DNA of 64,000 bases from Lapillicoccus jejuensis (GTDB lineage Bacteria; Actinomycetota; Actinomycetes; Actinomycetales; Dermatophilaceae). The stretch is taken from contig NZ_VFMN01000001.1 of NCBI RefSeq assembly GCF_006715055.1, positions 496,001-560,000 of the forward strand, given 5' to 3'. The position numbers and the translations under genes are program-made. The notes beneath the pieces were generated by a model. That model saw only the letters and a program-made list of their open reading frames with translations. It was not told where the DNA came from and did no database searches. Of the stretch, positions 1 through 9,842 are shown piece by piece; within the stretch, counting starts at the first letter, position 1; each line of letters opens with the position of its first letter.

Positions 1-418
1 GCTCGCCGCCGACGTGGCCGGGCCGTGGGGGCGCCCACCAGTACCAGTCGCGCTTGTCGCTGGTGCGCGACGAGCGGGACTCGACGAACCACGCGTGCTC
101 GTCGGACGTGTGGTTGACGACGAGGTCCATGACCAGCCGGATACCGCGCTCGTGGAGCGCGGCGACCAGCGCGTCGAGGTCCTCGAGCGTGCCGAAGACC
201 GGGTCGATGGCCTGGTAGTCGCTGATGTCGTAGCCGTTGTCGTCCTGCGGCGAGGCGTAGACCGGCGACAGCCAGACGACACCGACCCCGAGGTCGGCGA
301 GGTGGTCGACGTGCTCGAGGATGCCGCGCAGGTCGCCGATGCCGTCGCCGTCCGCGTCGGCGAACGAGCGCGGGTAGACCTGGTAGACGACCTGGTCGCG
401 CCACCACGCGCCGCTCAT
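1..418 (-). CDS. Alpha-glucosidase, GH13 family (3' part cut off by the window edge)
   Basis: Only the N-terminal 139 codons are in the window. The translation begins MSGAWWRDQVVYQVYPRSF and carries the glycoside hydrolase 13 signature segments GDLRGI, WLSPVYASP, NGYDISDY and the region-I motif DLVVNHTS, whose His is a substrate-site residue in the family. Known members are cytoplasmic alpha-glucosidases or oligo-1,6-glucosidases that release glucose from imported alpha-glucosides. The ATG overlaps the stop of the LacI-type regulator by 4 bp (ATGA), so it is the last visible gene of the sugar operon. Whether it prefers alpha-1,4 or alpha-1,6 bonds cannot be told from this fragment. No signal peptide is present, which fits action after ABC import. 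Confidence 0.9.
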   Translation of the reverse strand, partial: MSGAWWRDQVVYQVYPRSFADADGDGIGDLRGILEHVDHLADLGVGVVWLSPVYASPQDDNGYDISDYQAIDPVFGTLEDLDALVAALHERGIRLVMDLVVNHTSDEHAWFVESRSSRTSDKRDWYWWAPPRPGHVGGE

Positions 419-1434
419 GCCGGCGCCCCCGTCGAGCGGCGGACGACGAGCTCGGTGGGCAGCAGGATGCGCTCCGGCACTGGGGGCTCGTCGGGACGCG
501 AGCGGCCCGTCCCGAGCGAGGCCATGAGCAGGTCACCGGCGCGCTCGGCGACGGCGCGGACGTCCTGGCGCACCGTCGTCAGGCCGAAGGTCTGCGCCAT
601 GGGGATGTCGTCGACCCCGGTGATCGACAGGTCGCCGGGGACGGAGAGCCCGAGCTCGACGGCGGCGGCCAGGACGCCCAGCGCCATCTCGTCCGAGCCG
701 GCCACCACGGCGGTCGGCCGCTCCTCGCGCGAGAGCAGCTCGCGGGCGTCCCGGGCGGCGTCGTACGACGTCCAGTCCGAGGTGCGCACCCACTCGCGCC
801 GGACGGGGATGCCCGCCTCCTCGAGCACCGTCCGGAAGGCGCCGAAGCGCTGCCCCGGGACCTCGCCGTACGCGGCGTCCTCGGCGACGTCGCCCACGTA
901 GGCGATGTCGCGGTGACCGAGCCCGACGACGTGCCGGGCGGCCGCGTCGACCGTGCCGCTCTCGTCGATGCCGACGGAGGACCAGGCGTCGTACGAGCGC
1001 CCGACGGTGACCACCGGCAGACCGAGGTCGTGCAGCACCTGCTCCTCCTGGGGGTCGAGGACCATGTTGAGGACGAGGACGCCGTCGACGCGCTTGCCCA
1101 CGAGGTCGTGGCTGACCGAGCGGCGGCCGCTGGCCGACTCCTCGAGGTCGAGCAGCAGGACGTGGTGGGCGTGGTCGCGGATCGACTTCTCCACGCCGCT
1201 GATGAGGGTGGAGAAGTACCACCGGTCGGAGAACGGGGTGACGACGCCGATGATGCGGGTGCGTCCGGAGGCCAGGGAGGCGGCCGTCGGCGAGGCGACG
1301 TAGTTGAGCTCGCGGGCGGCGGCGAGGACCTTCGCGCGCGTCGACTCGCTCACCCGGTCCAGCCCGCGCAGCGCGCGGGAGACGGTGGCGACGGAGACGC
1401 CGGAGGCCTGGGCGACGTCGAGGATGGAGGCCAT
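415..1434 (-). CDS. LacI/GalR-family transcriptional regulator of the alpha-glucoside genes
   Basis: A 339-aa protein of standard LacI-family length. Residues about 3-50 form the HTH (ILDVAQASGVSVATVSRAL) followed by the hinge helix region, and the rest is a periplasmic-binding-protein-like sensor domain (RIIGVVTPF near residue 60, TAVVAGSDEMALGVL and DLSITGVDDI near residues 240-275). It lies 58 bp after the second permease and overlaps the alpha-glucosidase start by 4 bp, so it is probably made from the operon it controls. A likely operator is the perfect palindrome at 5090-5105 upstream of the binding-protein gene. The effector, probably an alpha-glucoside or glucose derivative, is inferred from neighbours only. 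Confidence 0.92.
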   Translation of the reverse strand: MASILDVAQASGVSVATVSRALRGLDRVSESTRAKVLAAARELNYVASPTAASLASGRTRIIGVVTPFSDRWYFSTLISGVEKSIRDHAHHVLLLDLEESASGRRSVSHDLVGKRVDGVLVLNMVLDPQEEQVLHDLGLPVVTVGRSYDAWSSVGIDESGTVDAAARHVVGLGHRDIAYVGDVAEDAAYGEVPGQRFGAFRTVLEEAGIPVRREWVRTSDWTSYDAARDARELLSREERPTAVVAGSDEMALGVLAAAVELGLSVPGDLSITGVDDIPMAQTFGLTTVRQDVRAVAERAGDLLMASLGTGRSRPDEPPVPERILLPTELVVRRSTGAPA

Positions 1435-1455
1435 GGCTCAATCGTGACGGGTGGA

Positions 1456-1485
1456 GGGCGGCGCGGCCCGCAGGCCGCGCCGCCC
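1456..1485 (-). terminator. GC-rich hairpin between permease and regulator genes
   Basis: Arms of 13 bp (GGGCGGCGCGGCC and its complement) flank a 4-nt loop. No T run follows. The position inside the operon suggests partial termination or protection of the upstream transporter mRNA, lowering expression of the regulator and glucosidase relative to the transporter. Confidence 0.6.
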
Positions 1486-1492
1486 GGAGCCG

Positions 1493-2440
1493 TCAGCCCT
1501 TGACCGCACCCGAGGTGAGACCGCGGATGAAGAAGCGCTGCAGCGAGAGGAACACGATGATCGGCACGATGATCGAGATGAACCCGGCCGCCGGGATGAG
1601 CTCCTTGCCCTGACCCGTCTGGCCGAGCAGGCCCTGCGCCGCCACCGTCACGACGGCGTTGTCGCCGCGACCGAGGAAGAGCAGCGCGACGAGCAGGTCG
1701 TTCCACACCCAGAGGAACTGGAAGATCGCGAACGACGCCAGTGCCGGCAGCGACATCGGGATGATGAGCCGCCAGAAGGTCGTGAAGTGGCTCGCGCCGT
1801 CGATCTTGGCCGACTCGATGACCGCGTTCGGCAGCCCCGACATGTAGTTGCGCAGGATGTAGACCGCCAGTGGCATGCCGAAGCCGATGTGGGCGAGCCA
1901 CACCGCCGGGAAGGTCCCGTTGAGGTGCACGGCGCTGTAGAGCTTGAGCAGCGGCACGAGCGCGACCTGGTTGGGCACGACGAGCAGGCCGACGATGACG
2001 ACGAACATGACGTCGCGGCCCCGGAAGCTCATGAAGGTGAACGCGTAGGCCGCGAAGGCGGCGATGAGGATCGGGATGACCGTCGCCGGCAGGGCGACCG
2101 CGAACGAGTTGACGAACGCGTTGCCCATGTTGACGCCACCGGGCTGGTCGCTGAGCACCTGCTGGTAGTTGCTCAGCGTCCACTTGGTGAAGTCCAGCGG
2201 GCTGGCGATGACGGTCCACCAGCCCTCGGAGAACTGGACGTCGCGCGGGCGGAAGCTGTTGATCAACAGGGCGATGGTCGGGATCGTCCACAGGAGCACG
2301 ATGATCCCGAGGCCGATCTTCACCCCCGTCGAGGCGCTGCCCTGTCCGCGGCTGGGTCGGCTGTGCTTGATCTTCTGCGCGGGGACGGTGTCGTCGGGCA
2401 GGTTCGGCGTACCCGTCCCCACCTGGATGTTGGTGGTCAT
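1493..2440 (-). CDS. Carbohydrate ABC transporter permease, MalG/AglG type
   Basis: A 315-aa inner-membrane permease with six predicted hydrophobic segments after a polar N-terminus of about 40 residues. The cytoplasmic EAA loop that docks the ATPase reads ESAKIDGASHFTTFWRLIIP near residues 207-226. Sugar permeases of this type pair with a MalF-like subunit, encoded just upstream with a 4-bp ATGA overlap. No ATPase gene is in the cluster, so the pump probably uses a shared MsiK-type ATPase encoded elsewhere, as is usual in actinobacteria. Substrate inferred to be alpha-glucosides from the linked GH13 enzyme. Confidence 0.93.
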   Translation of the reverse strand: MTTNIQVGTGTPNLPDDTVPAQKIKHSRPSRGQGSASTGVKIGLGIIVLLWTIPTIALLINSFRPRDVQFSEGWWTVIASPLDFTKWTLSNYQQVLSDQPGGVNMGNAFVNSFAVALPATVIPILIAAFAAYAFTFMSFRGRDVMFVVIVGLLVVPNQVALVPLLKLYSAVHLNGTFPAVWLAHIGFGMPLAVYILRNYMSGLPNAVIESAKIDGASHFTTFWRLIIPMSLPALASFAIFQFLWVWNDLLVALLFLGRGDNAVVTVAAQGLLGQTGQGKELIPAAGFISIIVPIIVFLSLQRFFIRGLTSGAVKG

Positions 2441-3423
2441 CGAGCGGCCTCCTCGGCGCGGAAGTGACGGACCTGGTAGACGAGCACGGGGATCACGGCC
2501 ACGAGGAGGATGACGACGATGGTCGAGGCGTAGCCGTTGTTGCGGAAGGTGAAGAGCTCGTCGTAGAACCGGCGGCCGATGACGTCGGTGTTGAACTGGC
2601 CGTTGGTCAGCACGTAGACGATGTCGAAGACCTTCATCACCCCGATGAGGACGGTGATGAAGACGGTGACGATCGTGCCCCAGATCTGAGGGACGATGAT
2701 GGAGAAGAAGATCCGGCGCTCACCGGCGCCGTCGATGCGCCCGGCCTCGACGGTGTCCTCGGGGACCCCCTTGATGGCGGCCGAGAGGAGCACCATCGCG
2801 TAGCCGACCTGGCTCCAGACGAGGATGAGCATGAGCAGCAGGCTGTTGAGGTGCAGCGTGTCGGTCTGCAGCCACGAGAGGGGGCCCTTGTCGAAGAGTC
2901 CGAGGATGGCGTTCCACAGCCCCGTCTGCGGGGTGCCCGCGGGCTGGTAGTCGAACACGGTCGTCTTCCAGATGACCGAGGCCCCGACCATGGAGATGGC
3001 CATGGGCAGGAAGATCAGCGTCTTGGAGAACTTCTCGCCCCCCGGGTTGAGCCGGTCCGCGAGCACCGCGACGCCGAGACCGAGGACGACCGTGGCGGCC
3101 GGCACGATGATGATCCACAGCACGTTGTTGAACAGCGCCTGCAGGAACGTCGAGTCCGTGAGCAGGTCGACGTAGTTCTGGACGCCGACGTACGCCGTCG
3201 TCTGGTCGTTGGCGAACGAGTACTGGATGGTGACGATCGCCGGGTAGATGAGGTAGACGCCGATCGCGAGGATCGCGGGACCGGCGAACATCCAGGGCTT
3301 GACCCGGTCCTCCCACTTCCCCTTGAGCGACTCCGCCAGCTTGTTGAGGATCCAGAAGATGATCATCGCGCCGCCGATGCCGCCGATGATCGCGATGAGC
3401 GCGTTGAGGATCTTGATGACCAT
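2437..3423 (-). CDS. Carbohydrate ABC transporter permease, MalF/AglF type
   Basis: The chosen ATG at 3423 gives 328 aa (MVIKILNALIAIIGGIGG) and has GGAG about 7 nt upstream. A longer frame to 3555 would add a low-complexity Pro/Arg stretch across the intergenic hairpin and is rejected. The protein has an extra N-terminal membrane segment (residues 3-25) before the usual six, and the EAA motif EAGRIDGAGERRIFFSIIVP. It forms the heterodimeric channel with the downstream MalG-like subunit (4-bp overlap). The long loop between the third and fourth segments (FDYQPAGTPQTGLWNAILG) is typical of AglF-like alpha-glucoside permeases. Confidence 0.92.
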   Translation of the reverse strand: MVIKILNALIAIIGGIGGAMIIFWILNKLAESLKGKWEDRVKPWMFAGPAILAIGVYLIYPAIVTIQYSFANDQTTAYVGVQNYVDLLTDSTFLQALFNNVLWIIIVPAATVVLGLGVAVLADRLNPGGEKFSKTLIFLPMAISMVGASVIWKTTVFDYQPAGTPQTGLWNAILGLFDKGPLSWLQTDTLHLNSLLLMLILVWSQVGYAMVLLSAAIKGVPEDTVEAGRIDGAGERRIFFSIIVPQIWGTIVTVFITVLIGVMKVFDIVYVLTNGQFNTDVIGRRFYDELFTFRNNGYASTIVVILLVAVIPVLVYQVRHFRAEEAAR

Positions 3424-3520
3424 GGGCCGTCTCCGATGCGAGAGAAGGAGGGCGACGTCGTCGTCGCGTGGTCGTGCGCGGAGGAGGGGGTCCGCGTCCC
3501 CGGTGGAGCGGGAGGGTGCG

Positions 3521-3556
3521 GGTGCGGGGGTGGTCCGACCGGACCACCCCCGCACC
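3521..3556 (-). terminator. Very strong hairpin after the binding-protein gene
   Basis: A 16-bp perfect inverted repeat (GGTGCGGGGGTGGTCC and its complement) with a GACC loop sits 8 bp after the stop of the binding protein and about 100 bp before the first permease. No T tract follows. In sugar ABC operons such intercistronic hairpins keep the binding protein more abundant than the membrane subunits. That role is inferred here. Confidence 0.7.
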
Positions 3557-3564
3557 TCACCTCG

Positions 3565-4893
3565 TCAGGAGCTGGTCTTCGGGAAGCTCTTGTCGATGTT
3601 GTCGAGCATGGTCGTCTCGTCCTCCTGGCCGGAGATCCACTTGACCGGTTCCGTCCAGAAGGTGCCGGCGCCGACCTTGGCCGGCATGAGGTCCGACCCG
3701 TCGAAGCGGGCGACCGACGCCTTGTAGAGGACGTCCGTGGCGATCGTGCGGATCGTGTTGTTCGGGTAGAGCGAGGCGTCGAAGGTCTTGTGCGGCGAGA
3801 AGTAGCCCGCCTTGCCGACCTCGGTGCCGTTGTCCTTGCTGGCGATGAAGTTGCGGATCTTCAGCACGTTGGCGTCGTTGTTGAACGCCGCCGCGAGGTC
3901 GCCACCGGCCTCGACCGGGTTGTCGCCTGCGGTCTTGGCCGGGAAGGCGGTGACGCCGACCGTCTTGTCGAGGTTGGCCACGACGTTGTCCGGGAAACCA
4001 CCCTTGGCGGCGATGAAGGTCGCCTGCTTGAACAGGTAGCAGCCGGGGGGCTGGGTGAACAGGCCGTTGCCGCCGGTCTGGAAGTTCGTGGCGACGATGG
4101 CCTTGGTGCCACCGCGGACGTTGCCGTCGGTGAAGGCGATCTTCTGGAAGTAGTCGAACGCCGGCTTGATCTCGGGGCTGTTGAACTTCAGCTCACCCTT
4201 GACCCACTTGTCGTAGTTGTCCGGCCCGGCGTAGCGCAGGACGAGGTCCTCGATCCAGTCGGTGATGGGCCAGCCGGTCGCCTGACCGGACTCCGCCGCG
4301 ATGCACCAGGGGGTCTTGCCCTCGCCACGGATCTTGTCCGTCAGGGAGGTCAGCTCGTCGAGCGTCGTCGGGACGGTGTAGCCACCGGCCTTGAAGGCGG
4401 CCTGGTCGTACCAGAGGAGCGACTTCACGCTCACCGAGGACGGCAGGCCGTAGACCTTGCCGTCGGCGCAGGTGCCCGCGTCGACGAAGCCGTTGACGAG
4501 GGTCTCCTTGTCGGTGCTGACCGTCGCGTCGTCGTACGGGATGAGCTTCTGCTGCTTGGCCAGGTCGCACATGAGGCCCGGCTGCGGGAAGAGGCCCACG
4601 TCGGGCGGGGTGCCGCCGGAGACGCGGGCGTTGATCTCCGTGTCCCAGGAACCGGCCTTGGTGAACTTCACCGTCACGCCGATGGACTGGGCGTACTTGT
4701 TGACGTCCTTCTGGAAGGCCGTCTCCTGCTCGTTCGAGAAGCCGTACATCACCTCGACCGTGCTCTTGCCGGCTCCCGAGGCGGCCGCCCCGTTGTTGGA
4801 GCTCGTCGACGGGGTCGACGAGAGGCATCCCGAGGCGAGGCCGGCCACGGCGGCCGCGGCGATCGCGGCTCCTGCTGCCCTGCGCGTGATCAT
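3565..4893 (-). CDS. Sugar-binding lipoprotein of the alpha-glucoside ABC transporter
   Basis: The ATG at 4893 follows AAAGGAG by about 11 nt and gives 442 aa. The longer frame to 5040 lacks a signal sequence at its start and is rejected. Residues 1-22 are a lipoprotein signal peptide (twin Arg at 4-5, hydrophobic Ala/Val core) ending in the lipobox ASGC, so Cys23 would be lipidated, followed by a Ser/Thr/Asn-rich tether. The remainder is a family 1 solute-binding fold. It should capture oligosaccharide outside the membrane and deliver it to the two permeases downstream. First gene of the operon, therefore the one directly under the palindromic operator. Confidence 0.93.
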   Translation of the reverse strand: MITRRAAGAAIAAAAVAGLASGCLSSTPSTSSNNGAAASGAGKSTVEVMYGFSNEQETAFQKDVNKYAQSIGVTVKFTKAGSWDTEINARVSGGTPPDVGLFPQPGLMCDLAKQQKLIPYDDATVSTDKETLVNGFVDAGTCADGKVYGLPSSVSVKSLLWYDQAAFKAGGYTVPTTLDELTSLTDKIRGEGKTPWCIAAESGQATGWPITDWIEDLVLRYAGPDNYDKWVKGELKFNSPEIKPAFDYFQKIAFTDGNVRGGTKAIVATNFQTGGNGLFTQPPGCYLFKQATFIAAKGGFPDNVVANLDKTVGVTAFPAKTAGDNPVEAGGDLAAAFNNDANVLKIRNFIASKDNGTEVGKAGYFSPHKTFDASLYPNNTIRTIATDVLYKASVARFDGSDLMPAKVGAGTFWTEPVKWISGQEDETTMLDNIDKSFPKTSS

Positions 4894-5241
4894 TCCAGTG
4901 CTTCTCCTTTGAAGGCCGGGCCGCAGCCCGCTGTGACGAAGATCGGCGTCAGCCGACCGTGGTGTCCACCGGTCGATGAGACCGAACAGTAACCACGCCC
5001 GTGCGGTTTGGACATGACCGCGGGCGTGCCGAGACCTCACCGAGACCTACCGGCCCGCTCCGTGACCACGGGGCGCCGCCTGCAGAGAAGTAAAAACGTT
5101 TTTACCCCGGGGCGCAAGATGGTGCTCGAGGTGGAGCGGTCACGGTTGCGTAACGCCCGTCGCGGCCCCGGCCGGGCCCCGTCGGTAGGGTGACGGGGGC
5201 GCAGCCCGCGCCACCGACCGACCCAGGAGCACGACGACACC
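4894..5241. other. Divergent control region between the sugar operon and the fumarase gene
   Basis: This 348-bp spacer has no credible gene. It contains the 16-bp palindrome at 5090-5105, a short direct repeat GAGACCT at 5032 and 5042, and the fumarase ribosome site AGGAG at 5224-5228. The palindrome lies 197 bp before the binding-protein ATG, so the transporter mRNA would have a long leader if transcription starts near it. No -10/-35 pair was clear enough to call. Confidence 0.55.
5090..5105. promoter_or_regulatory. Predicted LacI-family operator
   Basis: GTAAAAACGTTTTTAC is a perfect 16-bp palindrome with the central CG typical of LacI/GalR sites. It is the only strongly AT-rich stretch in a GC-rich spacer. 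It stands upstream of the transporter operon that encodes a LacI-type regulator, so self-regulation of the operon is the simplest reading. Confidence 0.75.
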
Positions 5242-6930
<1,689 letters not shown>

Positions 6931-6939
6931 GGAGACCGC

Positions 6940-7458
6940 GTGACCGAGACCCCGCACGACCCCGCCTTCGACGACCTGCTCGACGCGAACCGCGAGTTCG
7001 CCGACCACTTCGCCCTCGCCGGCTTCGACGGCATCGCCCGCCGCGGCGTCGCGATGCTCACCTGCATGGACAGCCGCATCGACCCGCTCGGCATGATCGG
7101 GCTGACGGCGGGCGACGCGAAGTTCGTCCGCAACCCCGGCGCCCGGCTGACGCCGGTCGCCCTCGAGGCCATGGTCCTCGGCGTCCACCTGCTCGGCGTC
7201 GACCGGATCCTCGTCGTCCCGCACACCCGCTGCGCCGTCGCCTCGAGCACGACGCAGGAGATCACCCAGCGGGTCGCCGAGCACGCCGGGGTCGCCGAGT
7301 CCGGCCTGGGCATGGAGTTCCACACCGTCGACGACCAGCTCGCGGCGCTCGAGGACGACGTCCGCACCCTGCGCGAGCACCCGCTCGTCGCCGGTCGGGC
7401 CCAGGTCGGCGGGTTCCTCTACGACGTCGACACGGGCCTGCTGCACCGCAAGGCCTGA
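6940..7458 (+). CDS. Beta-class carbonic anhydrase
   Basis: A 172-aa cytoplasmic protein. The zinc site is visible as Cys42-x-Asp44-x-Arg46 (TCMDSRID) and His95-x-x-Cys98 (PHTRC), the standard ligands and Asp/Arg dyad of beta carbonic anhydrases. It interconverts CO2 and bicarbonate. The GTG start at 6940 lies 9 nt after the fumarase stop, and the ribosome site GAGGAGA overlaps that stop codon, implying coupling. The protein is at the short end of the family, as in other small actinobacterial members. Confidence 0.92.
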   Translation: MTETPHDPAFDDLLDANREFADHFALAGFDGIARRGVAMLTCMDSRIDPLGMIGLTAGDAKFVRNPGARLTPVALEAMVLGVHLLGVDRILVVPHTRCAVASSTTQEITQRVAEHAGVAESGLGMEFHTVDDQLAALEDDVRTLREHPLVAGRAQVGGFLYDVDTGLLHRKA

Positions 7459-7467
7459 ACCCCCTCG

Positions 7468-7489
7468 CCGGTCCCTCACCGGTCCCTCA
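7468..7489. repeat. Two tandem 11-bp units at convergent gene ends
   Basis: CCGGTCCCTCA occurs twice in a row, followed by a partial third copy. The second copy contains the stop codon of the GH66 gene, so loss or gain of one unit would leave that gene intact with a nearby alternative stop. Confidence 0.6.
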
Positions 7490-9175
7490 CCGGTCCACGA
7501 CGAGCACGCACCACCCGGTGAAGGGCGGCAGGTCCACGACGACCTCGCCGCCGCCGGGTGCGGCGTCGTCGCCGTCCACTCCCGGTACGGCGTCGCGCAC
7601 CGGCGCCTCGTGCAGCGCGGGGCCGCCGCCCGGGTGACCGACGACGGCCCGCGGGCGCTCGGCGACGAGCCGCAGCCGCAGCCGCAGCCCGGTGGCCGGC
7701 TCGAGGGCCTCGTGCGGGGCGTCCCACCGGGTGTCCGCCTGCCCGCGCAGGTCGAGCAGCGAGACGACGAGCCGGCCGTCGACCTCGCTCGGGCGGACCC
7801 AGACCTCGCCCGCGCGCGGCGACGGGCCATGGGGCACCTCGCCGTCGGCGCCGAGGAGGACGACGTCGCGGTTGACCCCGCCGACGAGGACGGGACCGAG
7901 GTCGCGGGCGCCCGGGTCGTCGAGCACGTCGGCGGTGGCGACGGCGAAGTCGGTCCACGCCCGCAGCGCGGCGACGGCCGCGGCGTCGAGGCTCCCGTGC
8001 CGCGGGTAGTAGGGGTCGGTGAGGACGCCGGCCACCTCGCCGAGCAGGAGCGACTGCCCGCCCGAGAGCCACACCGTGGCGAGCGCGAGCTGGGCGCCGG
8101 CCACCTCGCGCGGGCCGCTGCCGCGCGCGAACGGCGTGAGGTAGGCGGCGAGCACCACCGGCCGCCCGGGGGCGCGCTCGCGGCCGTCGGCCACGAGGGC
8201 CGCGAGGTCGACCAGCCCGGTGCGGGGCGGCCACACCTCGACGTACGTCGCGTCCTGGGCGGCGGCGGCGGTCGACCACACCGGGAAACCACCGACGTTG
8301 TTGAAGACCAGGGTGGTCCGCGGCAGCCGGTCGCGCACGGCGTCGACGAGCGCCGGGAACGCGGCCGCGAGGTCCACCACCCGGCCCCGCGCGTCGAGGG
8401 CCACCTTGGGGTCGCCGTACTGGTCCAGGTGCAGGCCGTCGAAACCGACCGCCTCGACGGCGGCGCCCATCTCGCGCACGACGTGGCGCACCCAGGCCGA
8501 CCCCGGCGAGACGTCCATGACCCACAGGAAGTCGGCGAGGGTCCACGGCGCGCCGCCCCGGCGTCGCAGCACCTGCTCGGGGTGGGCGGTGGCGTACTCC
8601 CGACCCGCCCCGTAGACGGCGGCGTAGGCGATGCTGCGCCCTCCCACCGCGCGCACGGTCTCGACGACGGCGCGCACCGTGGCGAGCGAGAGCGGGCGGC
8701 CGAGCGCGTCGTCGTACGCGGGGAGGGTGTGCGCGTCGGGCGGGAGCAGCGCGGCGTGCCGGTACATCCAGTCGTAGAGCTGGACGTGGGTCAGGTGCGC
8801 GGCGCGCAGCCAGTCGGCGAGGTCGTCGAAGTCGTCGCGGCCGGGCCGGAAGTCGGCGACGAACCCGTAGCGCAGCCGCCGCGCCCGGTCGTCCAGCACG
8901 TCGAGCCCCGTCGTGAGCGCGACCCCGGGCCCGCCCACCGCGACGGCGTACGACCCCGCGGGCAGCGGCCCCAGCGCGACCCGCCGCCGGCCGCGCGCGT
9001 CCGCCGGCCCGGGGGCGAGCTCGGTGTCGAGCACCGGCTCCCCCAGGTGGGTGACCCGCACCCGCAGCGATCCGTCGCCCTCCGGCCCCGCCAGCAGGCC
9101 GTCGAGGAGGAGCACCACGTCGTCCCCGGGGGTGAGGGCGACCCGCTCGGTGAGCAGGTCGAGCCGGGCGGTCAC
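7487..9175 (-). CDS. GH66-family dextranase/cycloisomaltooligosaccharide glucanotransferase-like enzyme
   Basis: A 562-aa protein with an N-terminal beta-sandwich (residues 1-95), the GH66 opening RRLRYGFVADF, HVQLYDWMYRH (about 130-140), the segment GFDGLHLDQYG with the likely nucleophile Asp251, and YVEVWPP with the likely acid/base Glu313, then a C-terminal sandwich. Known GH66 enzymes cut or cyclise alpha-1,6-glucans. There is no signal peptide, so it should act on isomalto-oligosaccharides inside the cell, unlike secreted dextranases. It lacks an obvious cyclodextran-binding insertion, so hydrolysis is more likely than cyclisation. GTG start overlaps the TetR stop by 4 bp. The catalytic assignments are by motif, not by alignment. 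Confidence 0.82.
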   Translation of the reverse strand: MTARLDLLTERVALTPGDDVVLLLDGLLAGPEGDGSLRVRVTHLGEPVLDTELAPGPADARGRRRVALGPLPAGSYAVAVGGPGVALTTGLDVLDDRARRLRYGFVADFRPGRDDFDDLADWLRAAHLTHVQLYDWMYRHAALLPPDAHTLPAYDDALGRPLSLATVRAVVETVRAVGGRSIAYAAVYGAGREYATAHPEQVLRRRGGAPWTLADFLWVMDVSPGSAWVRHVVREMGAAVEAVGFDGLHLDQYGDPKVALDARGRVVDLAAAFPALVDAVRDRLPRTTLVFNNVGGFPVWSTAAAAQDATYVEVWPPRTGLVDLAALVADGRERAPGRPVVLAAYLTPFARGSGPREVAGAQLALATVWLSGGQSLLLGEVAGVLTDPYYPRHGSLDAAAVAALRAWTDFAVATADVLDDPGARDLGPVLVGGVNRDVVLLGADGEVPHGPSPRAGEVWVRPSEVDGRLVVSLLDLRGQADTRWDAPHEALEPATGLRLRLRLVAERPRAVVGHPGGGPALHEAPVRDAVPGVDGDDAAPGGGEVVVDLPPFTGWCVLVVDR

Positions 9176-9768
9176 GACGCCGGGACGGGCCCGGGCTGCA
9201 CGGCGGCGTCGAGGAGCAGCGTCGTCACGGCGACGGCGGAGCCGACCTCGGGCTCGGTGCCGCGCAGCAGGTGCGAGTACATCATCGAGTCGGCGACCCG
9301 GACGATGGCGCGGGCGAGCACCTTCGCGTCGAGGCCGGGGCGTTCCTGGAGTCGGTCGCCGAGCCGTTCGAGGACGAGCTCGTGGACGAGCGCGGTGGCG
9401 GTGTCCTCCACCTCGCCCGGTCCCATGACGGTCCGCACGAAGAGCACCGGGTCGCGCTCGATGAGCCCGCGCAGCGCCTGCGAGCCGGTGACCGCCTCGA
9501 CGAAGGCGACGAGGTGCGCGACGACGCCCGCGGTGCCCTCGGCGGTCACGGCGGGGCGGACCGCCCGCCAGGTCAGCTCGGTCTGCCGGGCCAGCACCGC
9601 CCCGAGCAGCGCCTCGTGGTTGCCGACCCGCCGGTAGAGGGTGGCGCGGCTGATGCCGAGGTCGACGGCGAGCGCGGACATGTCGATCGGGCGTCCGGCG
9701 AGGTAGTGGCCGGTGGCGGCGACGACGACGTCGGTCGGGGCGACGCGACGCAGGGCGAGGTGCTCCAC
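9172..9768 (-). CDS. TetR/AcrR-family transcriptional regulator
   Basis: A 198-aa protein with an N-terminal HTH (DMSALAVDLGISRATLYRRVGNHEALL, residues about 29-55) and a helical ligand-binding C-terminus with few conserved residues, as usual for the family. The GTG start at 9768 has no ATG alternative in frame. Its stop overlaps the GH66 start by 4 bp, so the two are one transcription unit and the regulator may control it. The ligand is unknown. A Trp/Arg-rich stretch TWRAVRPAV separates the two domains. Confidence 0.9.
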   Translation of the reverse strand: MEHLALRRVAPTDVVVAATGHYLAGRPIDMSALAVDLGISRATLYRRVGNHEALLGAVLARQTELTWRAVRPAVTAEGTAGVVAHLVAFVEAVTGSQALRGLIERDPVLFVRTVMGPGEVEDTATALVHELVLERLGDRLQERPGLDAKVLARAIVRVADSMMYSHLLRGTEPEVGSAVAVTTLLLDAAVQPGPVPAS

Positions 9769-9842
9769 GGCCGCATCATCCTCCGTCGCGCCCGCCCCTG
9801 TCCGGTGCGGCTCGCCCGTCGGACCGAACGGCCGAGGGGGGG

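Noticed and set aside
2464-4992. 842-codon plus-strand frame opposite the sugar transporter genes
   Set aside because: Composition is Asp/Glu/Arg/His-rich repetition typical of a reverse-complement shadow, and the opposite strand holds well-supported ABC transporter genes.
9769-9842. Operator for the TetR regulator
   Set aside because: No palindrome of adequate length was found in the short spacer; only scattered CGGCC/GGTC pieces occur.
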